A stretch of 64,000 bases of DNA from Paenibacillus bovis. GTDB lineage: Bacteria; Bacillota; Bacilli; Bacillales; Bacillaceae_C. Shown here in pieces: positions 44,590 to 54,452 of this stretch. The notes beneath the pieces were generated by a model. It was not told the DNA's origin. It was given only the letters and a program-made list of their open reading frames with translations, and made no database searches. Position numbers and translations under genes: made by a program. The DNA lies in NCBI GenBank assembly GCA_007679095.1, contig VEFU01000010.1, forward strand, positions 1 to 64,000, read 5' to 3'. Position 1 is the stretch's first letter, and each line of letters opens with the position of its first letter.

Positions 44590-45948
44590 ATGCAGGAACA
44601 GCATGTTCAACCAAACAATACACGTAGTTTACCTAATCTTCCAATCAGTACCATTTGGTTAATTAGTTTTGGATTTTTAGGTGTACAAATGGCTTTTTCT
44701 TTGCAAAGCTCAAATATGGGGAGGATTTTCCAAACAATTGGTGCTGATCCTCACACACTCGGCTTTTTCTTTATATTACCGCCTCTAGCAGGTCTAATAG
44801 TACAACCTCTAGTAGGATATTTTTCGGATCGGACTTGGCATCCGAAATTGGGGCGCCGAATTCCATATTTACTCGTAGGAGCAATCGTAGCAGTTATCGT
44901 CATGTGTTTACTTCCAAATGCAGGAAGCTTTGGATTTAGTGCAACAGCTGCACTTACTTTTGGTGCTATTACCATCTTGTTCATGGATGTTTCATCTAAT
45001 GTTGCCATGCAACCATTCAAAATGATGGTTGGGGATATGGTGAATGAGAAGCAAAAAGGATTTGCTTATTCGATTCAAAGCTTCCTTTCAAATAGTGGGG
45101 CTGTATTAGCTAGTATTTTTCCGTTTGTATTAACGATGATTGGTATATCCAATACCGCACCAAAAGGAGTCGTTCCACAGTCCGTTGTAATCTCCTTTTA
45201 TGCGGGTGCAGTTATATTAATTGTTTGTAGTTTATTTACAATTATGAAAGTAAAAGAATACCCACCAGCGGAGTATGCAGCATATCATGGGATTACGAAT
45301 ACTGAGGGAAAACAAAAATCAGGTGTATTTACTTTATTACGTAAAGCACCGAAAATCTTTTGGACCGTTTCATTAGTTCAACTCTTCTGTTGGATGGGGT
45401 TCCAATATTTATGGACGTATGGTACTGGAGCTGTAGCTGATAATGTTTGGAATACACTTGATCCATCTAGTCCAGAATACCAGGAAGCTGGTAACTGGTT
45501 TGGCATTCTATCAGCTGTTCAGTCAATAGCTGCTGTATTATGGTCATTAGTTTTATCAAGAGTTCCAAATGGTAAGCATAAGCCTGCATACGCGCTTAGC
45601 TTATTGTTAGGTGGAATTGGTTTTGGATCCATCTTCTTTGTTCATAACCAAGCTTTATTAGTTGTTTCCTTCATTCTAATAGGGATTGCATGGGCAGCGA
45701 TGATGACATTCCCGTTCACAATGCTTACAAATGCATTATCAGGAGAAAATATGGGAATGTATTTAGGCTTATTTAATGGTAGTATTTGCTTGCCACAAAT
45801 CATTGCTTCATGTATAAGTTTTGCATTGTTCCCAGCACTAGGTTCATCAATGCCAGCTATGATCTTACTATCCGGTATTTCTCTAGTTGTGGGCGCACTT
45901 GCAGTATCCATTATTAAAATAAAAAATAATCCATCAGCCATTCAATAG
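44590..45948 (+). CDS. MFS sugar transporter (SLC45/GPH-like)
   Basis: About 452 residues with twelve predicted helices. Resembles sucrose/maltose-type MFS permeases: MAFSLQSSNMGRIFQTIGAD early, the loop FSDRTWHPKLGRRIPYLL and AAMMTFPFTMLTNALSGENM late. In an operon with a LacI regulator and a GH13 alpha-glucosidase it probably imports maltose, maltodextrin or a related alpha-glucoside with a cation. Two tandem ATGs exist; the second, seven bases after AGGAGG, is used. A perfect 11-bp hairpin lies over its stop. Confidence 0.85.
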   Translation: MQEQHVQPNNTRSLPNLPISTIWLISFGFLGVQMAFSLQSSNMGRIFQTIGADPHTLGFFFILPPLAGLIVQPLVGYFSDRTWHPKLGRRIPYLLVGAIVAVIVMCLLPNAGSFGFSATAALTFGAITILFMDVSSNVAMQPFKMMVGDMVNEKQKGFAYSIQSFLSNSGAVLASIFPFVLTMIGISNTAPKGVVPQSVVISFYAGAVILIVCSLFTIMKVKEYPPAEYAAYHGITNTEGKQKSGVFTLLRKAPKIFWTVSLVQLFCWMGFQYLWTYGTGAVADNVWNTLDPSSPEYQEAGNWFGILSAVQSIAAVLWSLVLSRVPNGKHKPAYALSLLLGGIGFGSIFFVHNQALLVVSFILIGIAWAAMMTFPFTMLTNALSGENMGMYLGLFNGSICLPQIIASCISFALFPALGSSMPAMILLSGISLVVGALAVSIIKIKNNPSAIQ

Positions 45949-45958
45949 AATGGCTGAT
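45933..45958 (+). repeat. Intercistronic hairpin at the MFS stop codon
   Basis: ATCAGCCATTC (45933-45943) and GAATGGCTGAT (45948-45958) with an AATA loop. No T-run follows. It probably protects the 3' end or lowers downstream expression of the regulator. Confidence 0.6.
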
Positions 45959-46002
45959 AGTTAGGAATAATTGTAGGGATTGAAAGGGGATGTGTGTAGG
46001 TC

Positions 46003-47022
46003 TTGGGAGTTACGATAAAAGATGTAGCAAAAAAAGCGGGAGTTTCAACCTCTACAGTGTCACGGGTTATTTCTGATCATCCAAAAATAACGGAAAAAAC
46101 AAAGCAAAAAGTACGGAAAGTAATGGAGGAACTACAGTTTCATATTAATGAGAATGCTCGTAATTTAGTACAGAAATCGACAAAAACGATTGGGATTGTT
46201 ATGAAGAGCTCAGCGCGTGAATCTTTTCATGATCCATTCTTTCCAGAAGTGTTACGCGGCATTAGTGCTTTATGTCATAACCAAGATTTTAGCATTAGTT
46301 TAACAACAGGAGAATCAGAAGACGCTATTTATCAAGATGTGATTAAAATGGTTCAAGGTAAAAAAGTAGATGGAATTATTGTGTCTTATTCAAAACAAGA
46401 TGATAAAGTTGTTCCTTACCTTTTAGAATATGGAATTCCATTTGTTGTAATTGGTAAGCCTCTTGGAGAAGCAAATAACATCACCTATGTTGATAATGAC
46501 AATGTAAAAGCGTCAAGAGAGGCAGCAGAGTTTTTAATTAATAGAGGACATAAAAAAATAGGATATATTGGTGGATCCCTAAAATTTGAAGTAGCTAAGT
46601 ACCGTTTACAAGGTTTTAAAGAAGCAGTTCTCTTAAATCAATTAAATCTTACGGATGATTATATGAAAAATCCCGAATCTCCAGAGTTAATTGGAAAGGC
46701 CGTTCAAGAATTGATGGCTTTAAATGAACCACCAACAGGGATTGTTGCCATAGATGATTTAACAGCTTTAAACTCAATGCTTGCATTAAGAGAACAGCAT
46801 GTCAACGTGCCAGAAGATGTTAGTCTCGTTAGCTTTAATAATACGATTGTTTCTGAGTTTTCTAATCCCCCACTAACATCCATTGATACGCAAATCTATC
46901 AGTTAGGTTATGAGGCCGCAAGATGCTTGATAGAAGAAATTAGTCAACCTTCGTTATATAAGAGAAGCATTATAATCCCTACTATTATGGTCGAAAGAGA
47001 ATCTACAAAACCCCTAAGTTAA
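46003..47022 (+). CDS. LacI family transcriptional regulator
   Basis: A 339-residue repressor. The N-terminal HTH and hinge, TIKDVAKKAGVSTSTVSRVI (residues 4-23) and ARNLVQKSTKTIGIVMKSSA, are followed by a periplasmic-binding-protein-like sugar domain with GKKVDGIIVSYS, FLINRGHKKIGYIGG and GIVAIDDLTALNSM. The start is TTG at 46003. It sits between the MFS and GH13 genes and probably represses them at the two operators upstream of the MFS gene, with an alpha-glucoside as inducer. Confidence 0.9.
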   Translation: MGVTIKDVAKKAGVSTSTVSRVISDHPKITEKTKQKVRKVMEELQFHINENARNLVQKSTKTIGIVMKSSARESFHDPFFPEVLRGISALCHNQDFSISLTTGESEDAIYQDVIKMVQGKKVDGIIVSYSKQDDKVVPYLLEYGIPFVVIGKPLGEANNITYVDNDNVKASREAAEFLINRGHKKIGYIGGSLKFEVAKYRLQGFKEAVLLNQLNLTDDYMKNPESPELIGKAVQELMALNEPPTGIVAIDDLTALNSMLALREQHVNVPEDVSLVSFNNTIVSEFSNPPLTSIDTQIYQLGYEAARCLIEEISQPSLYKRSIIIPTIMVERESTKPLS

Positions 47023-47058
47023 AAATTGTTTTTAGAAATGTTGGAGGAGAGAAGTACT

Positions 47059-48726
47059 ATGAATAAACAGTGGTGGAAGGAAAGTGTCGTCTACCAGATC
47101 TATCCAAGGAGTTTTATGGATAGCAATGGTGACGGAATTGGGGACATTCAAGGTATTATTTCTAAATTAGATTATTTAAAAGAATTGGGTATAGATGTTA
47201 TTTGGGTTTGTCCAATGTATCAATCCCCTAATGATGATAATGGATATGATATTTCGGATTATCAAGATATCATGGCTGATTTTGGAACAATGGCTGATTT
47301 TGATGAGTTACTAGATGAGGTTCATAAGCGTGGGATGAAATTAATATTGGACTTAGTTATTAATCATACGAGTGATGAACATCCTTGGTTTATCGAATCG
47401 CGCTCTTCTATAGATAATCCAAAAAGAGACTGGTACATTTGGAGAGATGGAAAGGACGGCAAGGAACCGAATAACTGGGAGTCTATTTTTAATGGTTCTG
47501 CTTGGAAATATGATGAGAAAACAAACCAATACTTTATGCATATTTTCTCAGAGCGTCAACCGGATTTAAATTGGGAAAATCCAGAGGTTCGAAATGCTTT
47601 ATTTGATATGGTCAACTGGTGGTTAGATAAAGGCATTGACGGTTTCCGCGTAGATGCGATATCTCACATAAAGAAAGAACCAGGCTTAAAGGATATGCCT
47701 AATCCAGATAATCTTCCGTATGTGTCCTGCTTCCCAAAAATGATGAATGTCGAAGGAATTGATGAGTTTTTATCGGAGTTTGCCAATAAAACGATTAAAA
47801 ACTATGATATTATGACTGTCGGAGAAGCAAATGGTGTTGGACTAGATGATTCAGATAATTGGGTTAGTGAAGAAGACGGTTATTTTAATATGATTTTCCA
47901 ATTTGAGTTTCTCGGCCTTTGGGAGAAAGAATCAGATGGAACTGTTGATGTTTTAGCATTGAAAGAAAACCTATCTAAATGGCAAACTGGTCTAGAAGGT
48001 CGTGGGTGGAATGCTTTATTTATAGAAAATCATGATCAAACCCGTAGAGTTTCAAGCTGGGGGAATGATGAGAAGTACTGGAAGCATAGTGCCAAAATGC
48101 TAGGTGCATTATACTTCTTAATGAAAGGTACACCATTTATCTATCAAGGCCAAGAAATAGGTATGACAAATGTTCAATTTCCAAATATTGAAGATTACAA
48201 TGATGTAGGGATGATTAATTACTATAATATTGAAAAGGCAAAAGGTCGCCCTCATGATGAGATTATGGAAGTGATTTGGAAACAAGGCAGGGACAACTCG
48301 AGAACACCTATGCAGTGGAATCAAGAACATCAAGCTGGATTTACAACTGCTAATAAAACATGGTTAAAGGTAAACCCAAATTATCCAAACATTAATGTTG
48401 CCGAGCAACTAAAAGACCAAGACTCCATTTTGAATTTCTATAAAAAATTAATTCGTATAAGAAAAGAAAATGAAGTATTTGTATATGGAATGTACGAATT
48501 ATTAGAACCAAATCATCCACATCTTTTCGTATATACACGAACATTGGATGAGGAAAAAGCAATTGTGATAAACAACTTTGCGGAACAAGTGACAAAAATT
48601 GAGCTACCTGAATGGGTCAAAGATGCCCAACTTGTTCTGAATAACTATGATGTTCAAGATGCTGAAATCAAGCAAAAAGTTACATTGAATCCTTATGAGT
48701 CTAGGGTTTATTTATTGAAAGCTTAA
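47059..48726 (+). CDS. malL: GH13 alpha-glucosidase
   Basis: A 555-residue cytoplasmic family 13 glucosidase. Catalytic residues are D199 in GFRVDAISHI, E256 in VGEANGV and D326 in ENHDQTR, with the usual (beta/alpha)8 barrel and a C-terminal beta domain. Position 200, right after the nucleophile, is Ala. Oligo-1,6-glucosidases usually have Val there and alpha-1,4-glucosidases Ala or Thr, so alpha-1,4 linkages (maltose, maltotriose) are favoured. ATG follows GGAGG. It is the last gene of the MFS-LacI-GH13 operon, with a terminator after it. The symbol is by family; exact orthology is not established. Confidence 0.9.
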   Translation: MNKQWWKESVVYQIYPRSFMDSNGDGIGDIQGIISKLDYLKELGIDVIWVCPMYQSPNDDNGYDISDYQDIMADFGTMADFDELLDEVHKRGMKLILDLVINHTSDEHPWFIESRSSIDNPKRDWYIWRDGKDGKEPNNWESIFNGSAWKYDEKTNQYFMHIFSERQPDLNWENPEVRNALFDMVNWWLDKGIDGFRVDAISHIKKEPGLKDMPNPDNLPYVSCFPKMMNVEGIDEFLSEFANKTIKNYDIMTVGEANGVGLDDSDNWVSEEDGYFNMIFQFEFLGLWEKESDGTVDVLALKENLSKWQTGLEGRGWNALFIENHDQTRRVSSWGNDEKYWKHSAKMLGALYFLMKGTPFIYQGQEIGMTNVQFPNIEDYNDVGMINYYNIEKAKGRPHDEIMEVIWKQGRDNSRTPMQWNQEHQAGFTTANKTWLKVNPNYPNINVAEQLKDQDSILNFYKKLIRIRKENEVFVYGMYELLEPNHPHLFVYTRTLDEEKAIVINNFAEQVTKIELPEWVKDAQLVLNNYDVQDAEIKQKVTLNPYESRVYLLKA

Positions 48727-48744
48727 CATGATAAATTTAAGATG

Positions 48745-48776
48745 GCCTGTCCTCATTTAGAGAACAGGCTTTTTTA
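48745..48776 (+). terminator. Terminator of the alpha-glucoside operon
   Basis: GCCTGT pairs with ACAGGC, extended by weaker pairs, then seven T residues. Confidence 0.8.
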
Positions 48777-49520
48777 TTATTGGGCAGTATATCCGCCATC
48801 AATCATAAGTGAACTACCTGTTACAAATTCATTTTCGCATAAAAAGATAATCCCATGGGCAATTTCGTCTGCTGTACCTAGTCGTCCAATCGGATGTCGT
48901 GCGACTAATCCATCATAAAAGTCTCCTAGCGCTTCTTTATTTACCATTCCTGATTCGACATAGCCAGGACAAACTGCATTTACTCGTATGTTTTTATCAG
49001 CGTACTCAAGTGCAAGCGACTTTGTTAATATATTTACAGCACCTTTACTTGCGTTATATGCGAATGCACCAGCTTCACCAACATGCCCTAGTATCGACGC
49101 AGTGTTAACAATGGACCCACCGCCAGTTTTGAGCATTTCCCTAATAGCATATTTCGCACCGTAAAAGACACCGTCTTGGTTAATGGCAATTACTTTGTGA
49201 TAATCTTCATAGGACAACTCATGAGTCTCTGCAAGTACCCCAATACCTGCATTATTAACCATAATATCTAAGCGTCCATAAGTCTTTACAGTTTTCTGAA
49301 CAAGGTTCTCCACTGATTTTTCTTCTGCAGCATTAACATAGATGAATGTAACATCTGCACCACTACTCTTTAAATCAGTCTCTACTGATTTTCCACCGTC
49401 TTCATTATAATCAGCTATTACAACTTTAGCTCCTTTATTAATAAAGGCCTTTACAGTTGCTAAACCAATACCAGAAGCTCCACCTGTAACGATAGCTACT
49501 TTGTCCTTTAAATCATACAT
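48777..49520 (-). CDS. SDR family oxidoreductase
   Basis: A 247-residue classical SDR: TGGASGIG for NAD(P) at residues 12-19, NNAGIG, catalytic Ser in IVNTASILGH, YNASKGAV with Tyr/Lys, and the C-terminal GSSLMIDGGYTAQ. This is the 3-oxoacyl-ACP reductase/glucose dehydrogenase-type subgroup. The Asp in VVIADYNED after the second strand favours NAD(H). Monocistronic; the ATG follows GAAAGGAGC. Substrate unknown. Confidence 0.88.
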   Translation of the reverse strand: MYDLKDKVAIVTGGASGIGLATVKAFINKGAKVVIADYNEDGGKSVETDLKSSGADVTFIYVNAAEEKSVENLVQKTVKTYGRLDIMVNNAGIGVLAETHELSYEDYHKVIAINQDGVFYGAKYAIREMLKTGGGSIVNTASILGHVGEAGAFAYNASKGAVNILTKSLALEYADKNIRVNAVCPGYVESGMVNKEALGDFYDGLVARHPIGRLGTADEIAHGIIFLCENEFVTGSSLMIDGGYTAQ

Positions 49521-49590
49521 ATTTATGCTCCTTTCAATTGGTTGTGTTCTATCTCTTTTAAAGTTCCCTTAAATAACGAACATAAACTAA

Positions 49591-49620
49591 AAAAGGTGGT
49601 TCCAAGAAGAACCACCTTTT
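49591..49620 (-). terminator. Terminator after the CAP lipoprotein gene
   Basis: AAAAGGTGGTTC and GAACCACCTTTT form a perfect 12-bp stem with a six-base loop. The minus strand continues with T residues. Confidence 0.8.
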
Positions 49621-49629
49621 TATAGTATT

Positions 49630-50460
49630 TTATTTCTTAATAAACATTTGCACCCATTGATTTCCGCCTTGTTCATATCCTACACCGATGTGAGTATACT
49701 TATTATCTAGAATGTTCTTGCGATGCCCTTCACTGTTCATCCATGCTTTTACAACTTCTTCAGGAGATTTTTGACCTTGTGCAATGTTTTCTCCTGCAGC
49801 TGAATATGATATTCCAAAATCCCTCATCATATCGAAAGGTGATCCATACGTAGGGCTAGTATGAGAGAAATACCCTTTTTCATACATATCTTGTGCTTTT
49901 ACATCTGCTACATTATTTAATGCAGAATCTGCTTTTAGAGCAGGTAATCCAGCTTTTGATCTTTCCTCATTTGTTAATCTTATAACAGTTGCTACATATT
50001 TATTTACCCCTTGTGTTGCATTATCTGCATTATTTGCTGGTGGGGTTTGTTGTTTTGGCTGTGCTGCTTGTGGTTGCTGTGGCTGTTGTGCTGGTTGTTG
50101 TGTTTGTGGTGCAGGTGCTTTTTGAGCATTTTTATCATTTTTCTTCTGTGTTACGTTAGGTCCTTGATCTGGTACTATATCGCCAAATTGTATTCCTTTA
50201 TCGGATTCTTGAAAATCAATTTGTCCATCAGGTGTGTATTTCCCAATAATCGTCTTAAATTCATACTTTGCATCTTGAATCTTGATTGGTACTGTATGTG
50301 GATAGTTCCTACTATCCAAGTCTGTTCTAAAGCTTGAAATATTGTCATCGCCTTTTGCCTTATTGGCTACATCTTTATCATTGTCATTATTATTGTTACA
50401 TGCTGTAAGCAAAACCATTAATAAGCTTAAAAAGATTATTTTCAATTTGTTTATTTTCAT
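49630..50460 (-). CDS. CAP-domain (YkwD-like) lipoprotein
   Basis: A 276-residue secreted lipoprotein: signal with lipobox LLTAC, Cys21, then a spacer rich in Q, P and A (about residues 108-150) that probably crosses the wall, and a CAP/SCP domain of about 120 residues at the C-terminus. CAP hallmarks are LTNEERSKAGLPALK, GYFSHTSPTYGSPFDMM, SYSAAGENIAQG and AWMNSEGHRKNIL, with the His and Glu of the CAP cavity. Members are surface proteins of unknown activity, often spore- or wall-associated. Monocistronic. Confidence 0.9.
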   Translation of the reverse strand: MKINKLKIIFLSLLMVLLTACNNNNDNDKDVANKAKGDDNISSFRTDLDSRNYPHTVPIKIQDAKYEFKTIIGKYTPDGQIDFQESDKGIQFGDIVPDQGPNVTQKKNDKNAQKAPAPQTQQPAQQPQQPQAAQPKQQTPPANNADNATQGVNKYVATVIRLTNEERSKAGLPALKADSALNNVADVKAQDMYEKGYFSHTSPTYGSPFDMMRDFGISYSAAGENIAQGQKSPEEVVKAWMNSEGHRKNILDNKYTHIGVGYEQGGNQWVQMFIKK

Positions 50461-50632
50461 GGTGAATTACTCCTTTTGTTTTTTCTTATTTTCTCTACTT
50501 TCACCGAAAATAATATGGTAATTAAAAACAGTACACGACAATTTGGAAACACCTTCCGATAATTTACAGATTAAATTAAGGAAAATTACCAATTATATAT
50601 GATAACGAGATATAGTAGGGAGGTTTTTCATT

Positions 50633-50890
50633 GTGATTGATTTTTTCGATAATGGTGACGCAAAACTTTATGAGGATCGCTATCAATTGTACGTAAATGG
50701 TGATTATATAGGAGATAAAACATTAAAAAATATGAGTGATAACTTATCTGATGTTGATAGTTTTTTGAAGAATAAAGGCTTTAGGCAATTTAAATCGCAG
50801 TTAGAGGGAGATCATTATAATATTGAAGCGTCGACAGATGAAGCCGAGGGAATTTCGGATGCTCTTTTTGTATATGTAAATAATCGTTAG
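50633..50890 (+). CDS. Small conserved hypothetical protein
   Basis: An 85-residue acidic protein starting at GTG after GGGAGG. Contains YQLYVNGDYIGDKTLKNMSD and ends in VYVNNR. No transmembrane segment, signal peptide or metal motif. I do not recognise a family. It is followed by a hairpin that also serves the convergent GH2 gene. Confidence 0.6.
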   Translation: MIDFFDNGDAKLYEDRYQLYVNGDYIGDKTLKNMSDNLSDVDSFLKNKGFRQFKSQLEGDHYNIEASTDEAEGISDALFVYVNNR

Positions 50891-50895
50891 AAATA

Positions 50896-50929
50896 AAATG
50901 GAGACATTCGTTTCCGAGTGTCTCCATTT
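50896..50929. terminator. Bidirectional terminator
   Basis: AAATGGAGACA pairs with TGTCTCCATTT around a 12-base spacer. It lies between the small hypothetical gene and the convergent GH2 gene. Confidence 0.75.
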
Positions 50930-50937
50930 AAATCCAA

Positions 50938-53310
50938 TTATTTTGCTTGGATGATGACGCTAGCTGTTGGTAATCCTGGAGAAGTGGCAGTTACGATAAT
51001 TTCTCCTGCTTTTGTTGTAGATCTTATATAAGCTAGTAACATTCCGTTATGGACTTGTCTTTTCTTGGAACTATATGGTGTTAAATCTTGTGCATTTCCA
51101 TTTTCAAGTCCCAATATTTCACCTGGACCTTCAATAGAAAGGGATATTTCATTATTCGCTAAATATACTGTTTTACCATTGACGTCTACAATTTCCATCT
51201 CGATGTGCGCTATATCGAGGCCATTGGCTTTCATTTCTAGCGAATCTGAACTCATATCAATTTTTTCTGGTTCTGAATTTGTCATAAGTTCATAAGATAC
51301 ATTCTTACCGGATTTGTGTTTTGCTACAACTTCGATCGTACCCTCTTCAAACATAACCTCCCAGCGGATGAACTCATCTGACTCACCGCGGTGTTTACTT
51401 CCTAATGACTTACCATTTAAAAATAGCTCTGCTTCATCACAATTCGTATAGCATAATACTTGTAATTGCTCTCCTGTATTCCAGTTCCAGTGAGGAGAAG
51501 CATACCACCTTGGGTTATGATTAGATTTTACGTCGTCTGGCCGCACCACTGATAAAAATGCCATTGGCTTCGTACTCCATAAACTTTGACGGTGGAAATA
51601 ATTAGGCTTTTTAAAACCAGCAAGATCCATGAATCCTGCTTGTGAAGCGCGAATTGGCCATCCTTTAGCTTCTCCTAAGAAGTCAATTCCTGTCCAAATA
51701 AACTGTGCGCTCATTGCATCATTGTCTCTTACTGCGAGCCATGCTTCCATGCTAGCTCCATTTTCACTCCCATATATGACTCTGTCCGGATATTGTTTCA
51801 AATCCTCTTCATATAAATGTTCTTTGTAGTTGTAGCCCACAATATCCACTGTATCTGATAAGCCAGTTAAATTGGACAGTTCAGGAAATGCTAATGCTGC
51901 TGTCACTGGTCTTGTCGTATCGCATTCCTTCACATACTTTACTAACCGTTTTGAGATTGTTACTAACCTCTCCGCATTTGGTTTATTTGGGTCATATTTT
52001 CTTTCTGCTGCTGGCTTATTTGCATCGTTATTTCCAGTCATTGTTTCAAAGTATGGATGACAATAAGGGTCGTTAGGATAATCTATTTCGTTCCCGATAC
52101 TCCACATAATAATAGATGGATGGTTACGATCTCGAAGCACCATTTCTTTCATATCAATTTCGCCCCATTGTGGGAAATCCTCATAATATCCAAAATGTTT
52201 CGGAGGGTACACATTATGGCCAGTAGACCATTTGTTTTTTACTCCTTCCCACTCATCAAATGCTTCGTCAATGACTAAGAATCCCATTTGATCACATAAA
52301 TCAAGTAAATTTGGAGCTGGAGGATTATGGCTCATTCTAATTGCATTGCTGCCCATTTCTTTAAAAGCTTCAAGTCTACGTTCCCAAACCTTTTGAGGAA
52401 CTGCAGCTCCTAAAGCACCGGCATCATGGTGAATACAAACTCCTTTTAATTTCATATTAATCCCATTTAGGAAAAATCCTTTTTCTGCATCAAATTCAAA
52501 CCAACGAATTCCAGTGGTTGTCTTTATATAATCAATAATCTCTCCATTTTTTATGATCTCCGTTACAACAGAATACAGATATGGTGTATCAGGTGACCAT
52601 AGGTGTGGATTACTCACATGGAGTAATTGATTTGCTTTTAGCCCTGATTCCGCACTGATCTCATACGATTCTATTGTAGATACAATTGCATTTCCATCCG
52701 CATCCACTAATGTATTTTTTATATCAATAGATTCATCGGTCTGTGTTTCATTTGTAAGACGTACATTGACTGAAACATCTGCATACTCTTTCGTTACTTG
52801 AGGTGTTGTGACAAATACTCCATACTGGTCTATATGAACTTGGCCTGTAATTGTAAGATACACATCTCTATAAATACCGGAACCAGTAAACCAGCGAGAA
52901 TCTGCAATATCTTTATGATTAACCTTAACGGAAATAAGATTTTCCTCTCCAAAGGTAATAAAATCAGTAATGTCATATGTGAACGTACTGTATCCATATG
53001 GTCTTTTACCGATATAATAACTATTGCACCATACTTGTGAATTATTGTAGACACCTTCAAAAGTGATATAAACTCTTTTACCTTTCATATCCTCTGGTAG
53101 GAGAAACTTTTTTCGATACCAGCCGATACCACCAGGCAAATATCCGGTTCCACTTGAATATTCTTTCGAAAAAGGCTCTTCAACAGACCAATCATGAGGG
53201 AGTGTTACATTTCTCCAATTAGAATCATCTAACCCCTTATACCAAGCTCTTTCTTCTTCACCTCTAAAGAATTTCCAGTTTAAATTTAGTAACTCAGTAT
53301 GTCGCCCCAC
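50938..53310 (-). CDS. GH2 beta-galactosidase-type glycosidase
   Basis: About 790 residues with the GH2 order: sugar-binding domain (WRNVTLPHDWSVEEPF; GIGWYRKKF), Ig-like domain, TIM barrel, then a C-terminal domain resembling DUF4982 and an Ig-like tail. The acid/base Glu is near residue 408 in SIIMWSIGNEIDYP, the nucleophile near 516 in VIYGSENGAS. No signal peptide, so it is cytoplasmic. GTG at 53310 sits nine bases after AGGAGG; the TTG three codons earlier overlaps it. The adjacent aldo-keto reductase gene, 34 bp upstream, is on the same strand and likely cotranscribed. Substrate could be a galactoside or glucuronide; not decidable here. Confidence 0.85.
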   Translation of the reverse strand: MGRHTELLNLNWKFFRGEEERAWYKGLDDSNWRNVTLPHDWSVEEPFSKEYSSGTGYLPGGIGWYRKKFLLPEDMKGKRVYITFEGVYNNSQVWCNSYYIGKRPYGYSTFTYDITDFITFGEENLISVKVNHKDIADSRWFTGSGIYRDVYLTITGQVHIDQYGVFVTTPQVTKEYADVSVNVRLTNETQTDESIDIKNTLVDADGNAIVSTIESYEISAESGLKANQLLHVSNPHLWSPDTPYLYSVVTEIIKNGEIIDYIKTTTGIRWFEFDAEKGFFLNGINMKLKGVCIHHDAGALGAAVPQKVWERRLEAFKEMGSNAIRMSHNPPAPNLLDLCDQMGFLVIDEAFDEWEGVKNKWSTGHNVYPPKHFGYYEDFPQWGEIDMKEMVLRDRNHPSIIMWSIGNEIDYPNDPYCHPYFETMTGNNDANKPAAERKYDPNKPNAERLVTISKRLVKYVKECDTTRPVTAALAFPELSNLTGLSDTVDIVGYNYKEHLYEEDLKQYPDRVIYGSENGASMEAWLAVRDNDAMSAQFIWTGIDFLGEAKGWPIRASQAGFMDLAGFKKPNYFHRQSLWSTKPMAFLSVVRPDDVKSNHNPRWYASPHWNWNTGEQLQVLCYTNCDEAELFLNGKSLGSKHRGESDEFIRWEVMFEEGTIEVVAKHKSGKNVSYELMTNSEPEKIDMSSDSLEMKANGLDIAHIEMEIVDVNGKTVYLANNEISLSIEGPGEILGLENGNAQDLTPYSSKKRQVHNGMLLAYIRSTTKAGEIIVTATSPGLPTASVIIQAK

Positions 53311-53343
53311 TACATTCAACCTCCTAGTTATGAATGATATAAG

Positions 53344-54336
53344 TTAACTGTGTAAAATCTCATCAATTTTAGCTAATTCATCTGTACTAAAATGTAGATT
53401 ATTTAATGCAGCTACATTATCTTCAATTTGCTCGACGCGACTTGCGCCTATTAATGCGGAAGTAACTTTCCCATCACGGAGAACCCATGCTAATGCCATT
53501 TGGGCTAATGATTGTCCCCTTTGTGCTGCTATTTCGTTCAATTTTTCAACTTTGCGAAGCACTGCTTCTGTTACTTGATTTTTATGGAGAGCTCCTGTCG
53601 GCTTTGCGGCACGTGAGTTGTCAGGTACTCCACCTAAATATTTGTTGGTGAGTAGTCCTTGTTGTAATGGGCAAAATGCAATGGAACCGATTCCATTTTG
53701 TTTAAGAACATCTTGTAAACCATCCTCAATCCACCTATTTAACATCGAATAGCTTGGTTGGTGAATTAATAATGGAGTTCCTAAGTTATTTAGAATTTTT
53801 ACTGCTTCTGCCGTTTGCTCATCAGAGTAATTAGAGATCCCAACATATAATGCTTTTCCTTGGCGTACCACTTGATCAAGTGCTCCCATTGTTTCTTCTA
53901 ATGGTGTGTTAGGGTCTGGGCGATGGGAATAAAAAATATCAACATAATCTAATCCCATTCGTTTCAAACTTTGATCTAGACTAGCAATCATATATTTTTT
54001 CGAGCCCCAATCACCATAAGGACCACTCCACATGCCATAACCAGCCTTTGTAGAAATAATCATTTCATCGCGATAAGGTTTAAAATCAGATGCTAACATT
54101 CTACCAAACATCTCTTCCGCTAAACCTGGTGGTGGTCCGTAATTATTTGCGAGGTCAAAGTGGGTAATCCCTAAATCAAATGCTTTTCTAAGCATGGCAC
54201 GTCCATTTTCATAGGTATCCACACCACCAAAATTGTGCCAAAGGCCTAGGGATATAGCGGGTAAAAGTAATCCTGAATTGCCAGTTCTGTTGTACTTCAT
54301 TATTTCATACCGTTTTTCGTTTGCTGCATATGTCAT
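53344..54336 (-). CDS. Aldo-keto reductase (YghZ/Gpr type)
   Basis: A 330-residue aldo-keto reductase. It has FDLANNYGPPPGLAEEMFGR (catalytic Asp and Tyr), the Lys in ISTKAGYG and the His in YSHRPDPNTPLEETM. The NPL/GASRVEQIEDNVAAL C-terminus binds NADP. The GPPPG insertion and overall sequence match YghZ (L-glyceraldehyde-3-phosphate reductase) type. ATG follows AAGGAG. The GH2 gene follows on the same strand, so it may reduce a released sugar aldehyde. Confidence 0.85.
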   Translation of the reverse strand: MTYAANEKRYEIMKYNRTGNSGLLLPAISLGLWHNFGGVDTYENGRAMLRKAFDLGITHFDLANNYGPPPGLAEEMFGRMLASDFKPYRDEMIISTKAGYGMWSGPYGDWGSKKYMIASLDQSLKRMGLDYVDIFYSHRPDPNTPLEETMGALDQVVRQGKALYVGISNYSDEQTAEAVKILNNLGTPLLIHQPSYSMLNRWIEDGLQDVLKQNGIGSIAFCPLQQGLLTNKYLGGVPDNSRAAKPTGALHKNQVTEAVLRKVEKLNEIAAQRGQSLAQMALAWVLRDGKVTSALIGASRVEQIEDNVAALNNLHFSTDELAKIDEILHS

Positions 54337-54452
54337 TGTATAATCTCCTTTTTTTCTATATATCTAGTATTTATATGAAAAGGGTTTCATTTAATGAAAG
54401 TATATTTCTTCTTTTCTCTTAATACAAGTAGGATTATTTATTTAAAATAAAA

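Noticed and set aside
50011-50337. Cys/Trp-rich open frame opposite the CAP lipoprotein gene
   Set aside because: It is the antisense shadow of the Q/P-rich linker, with codon bias explained by the real gene.
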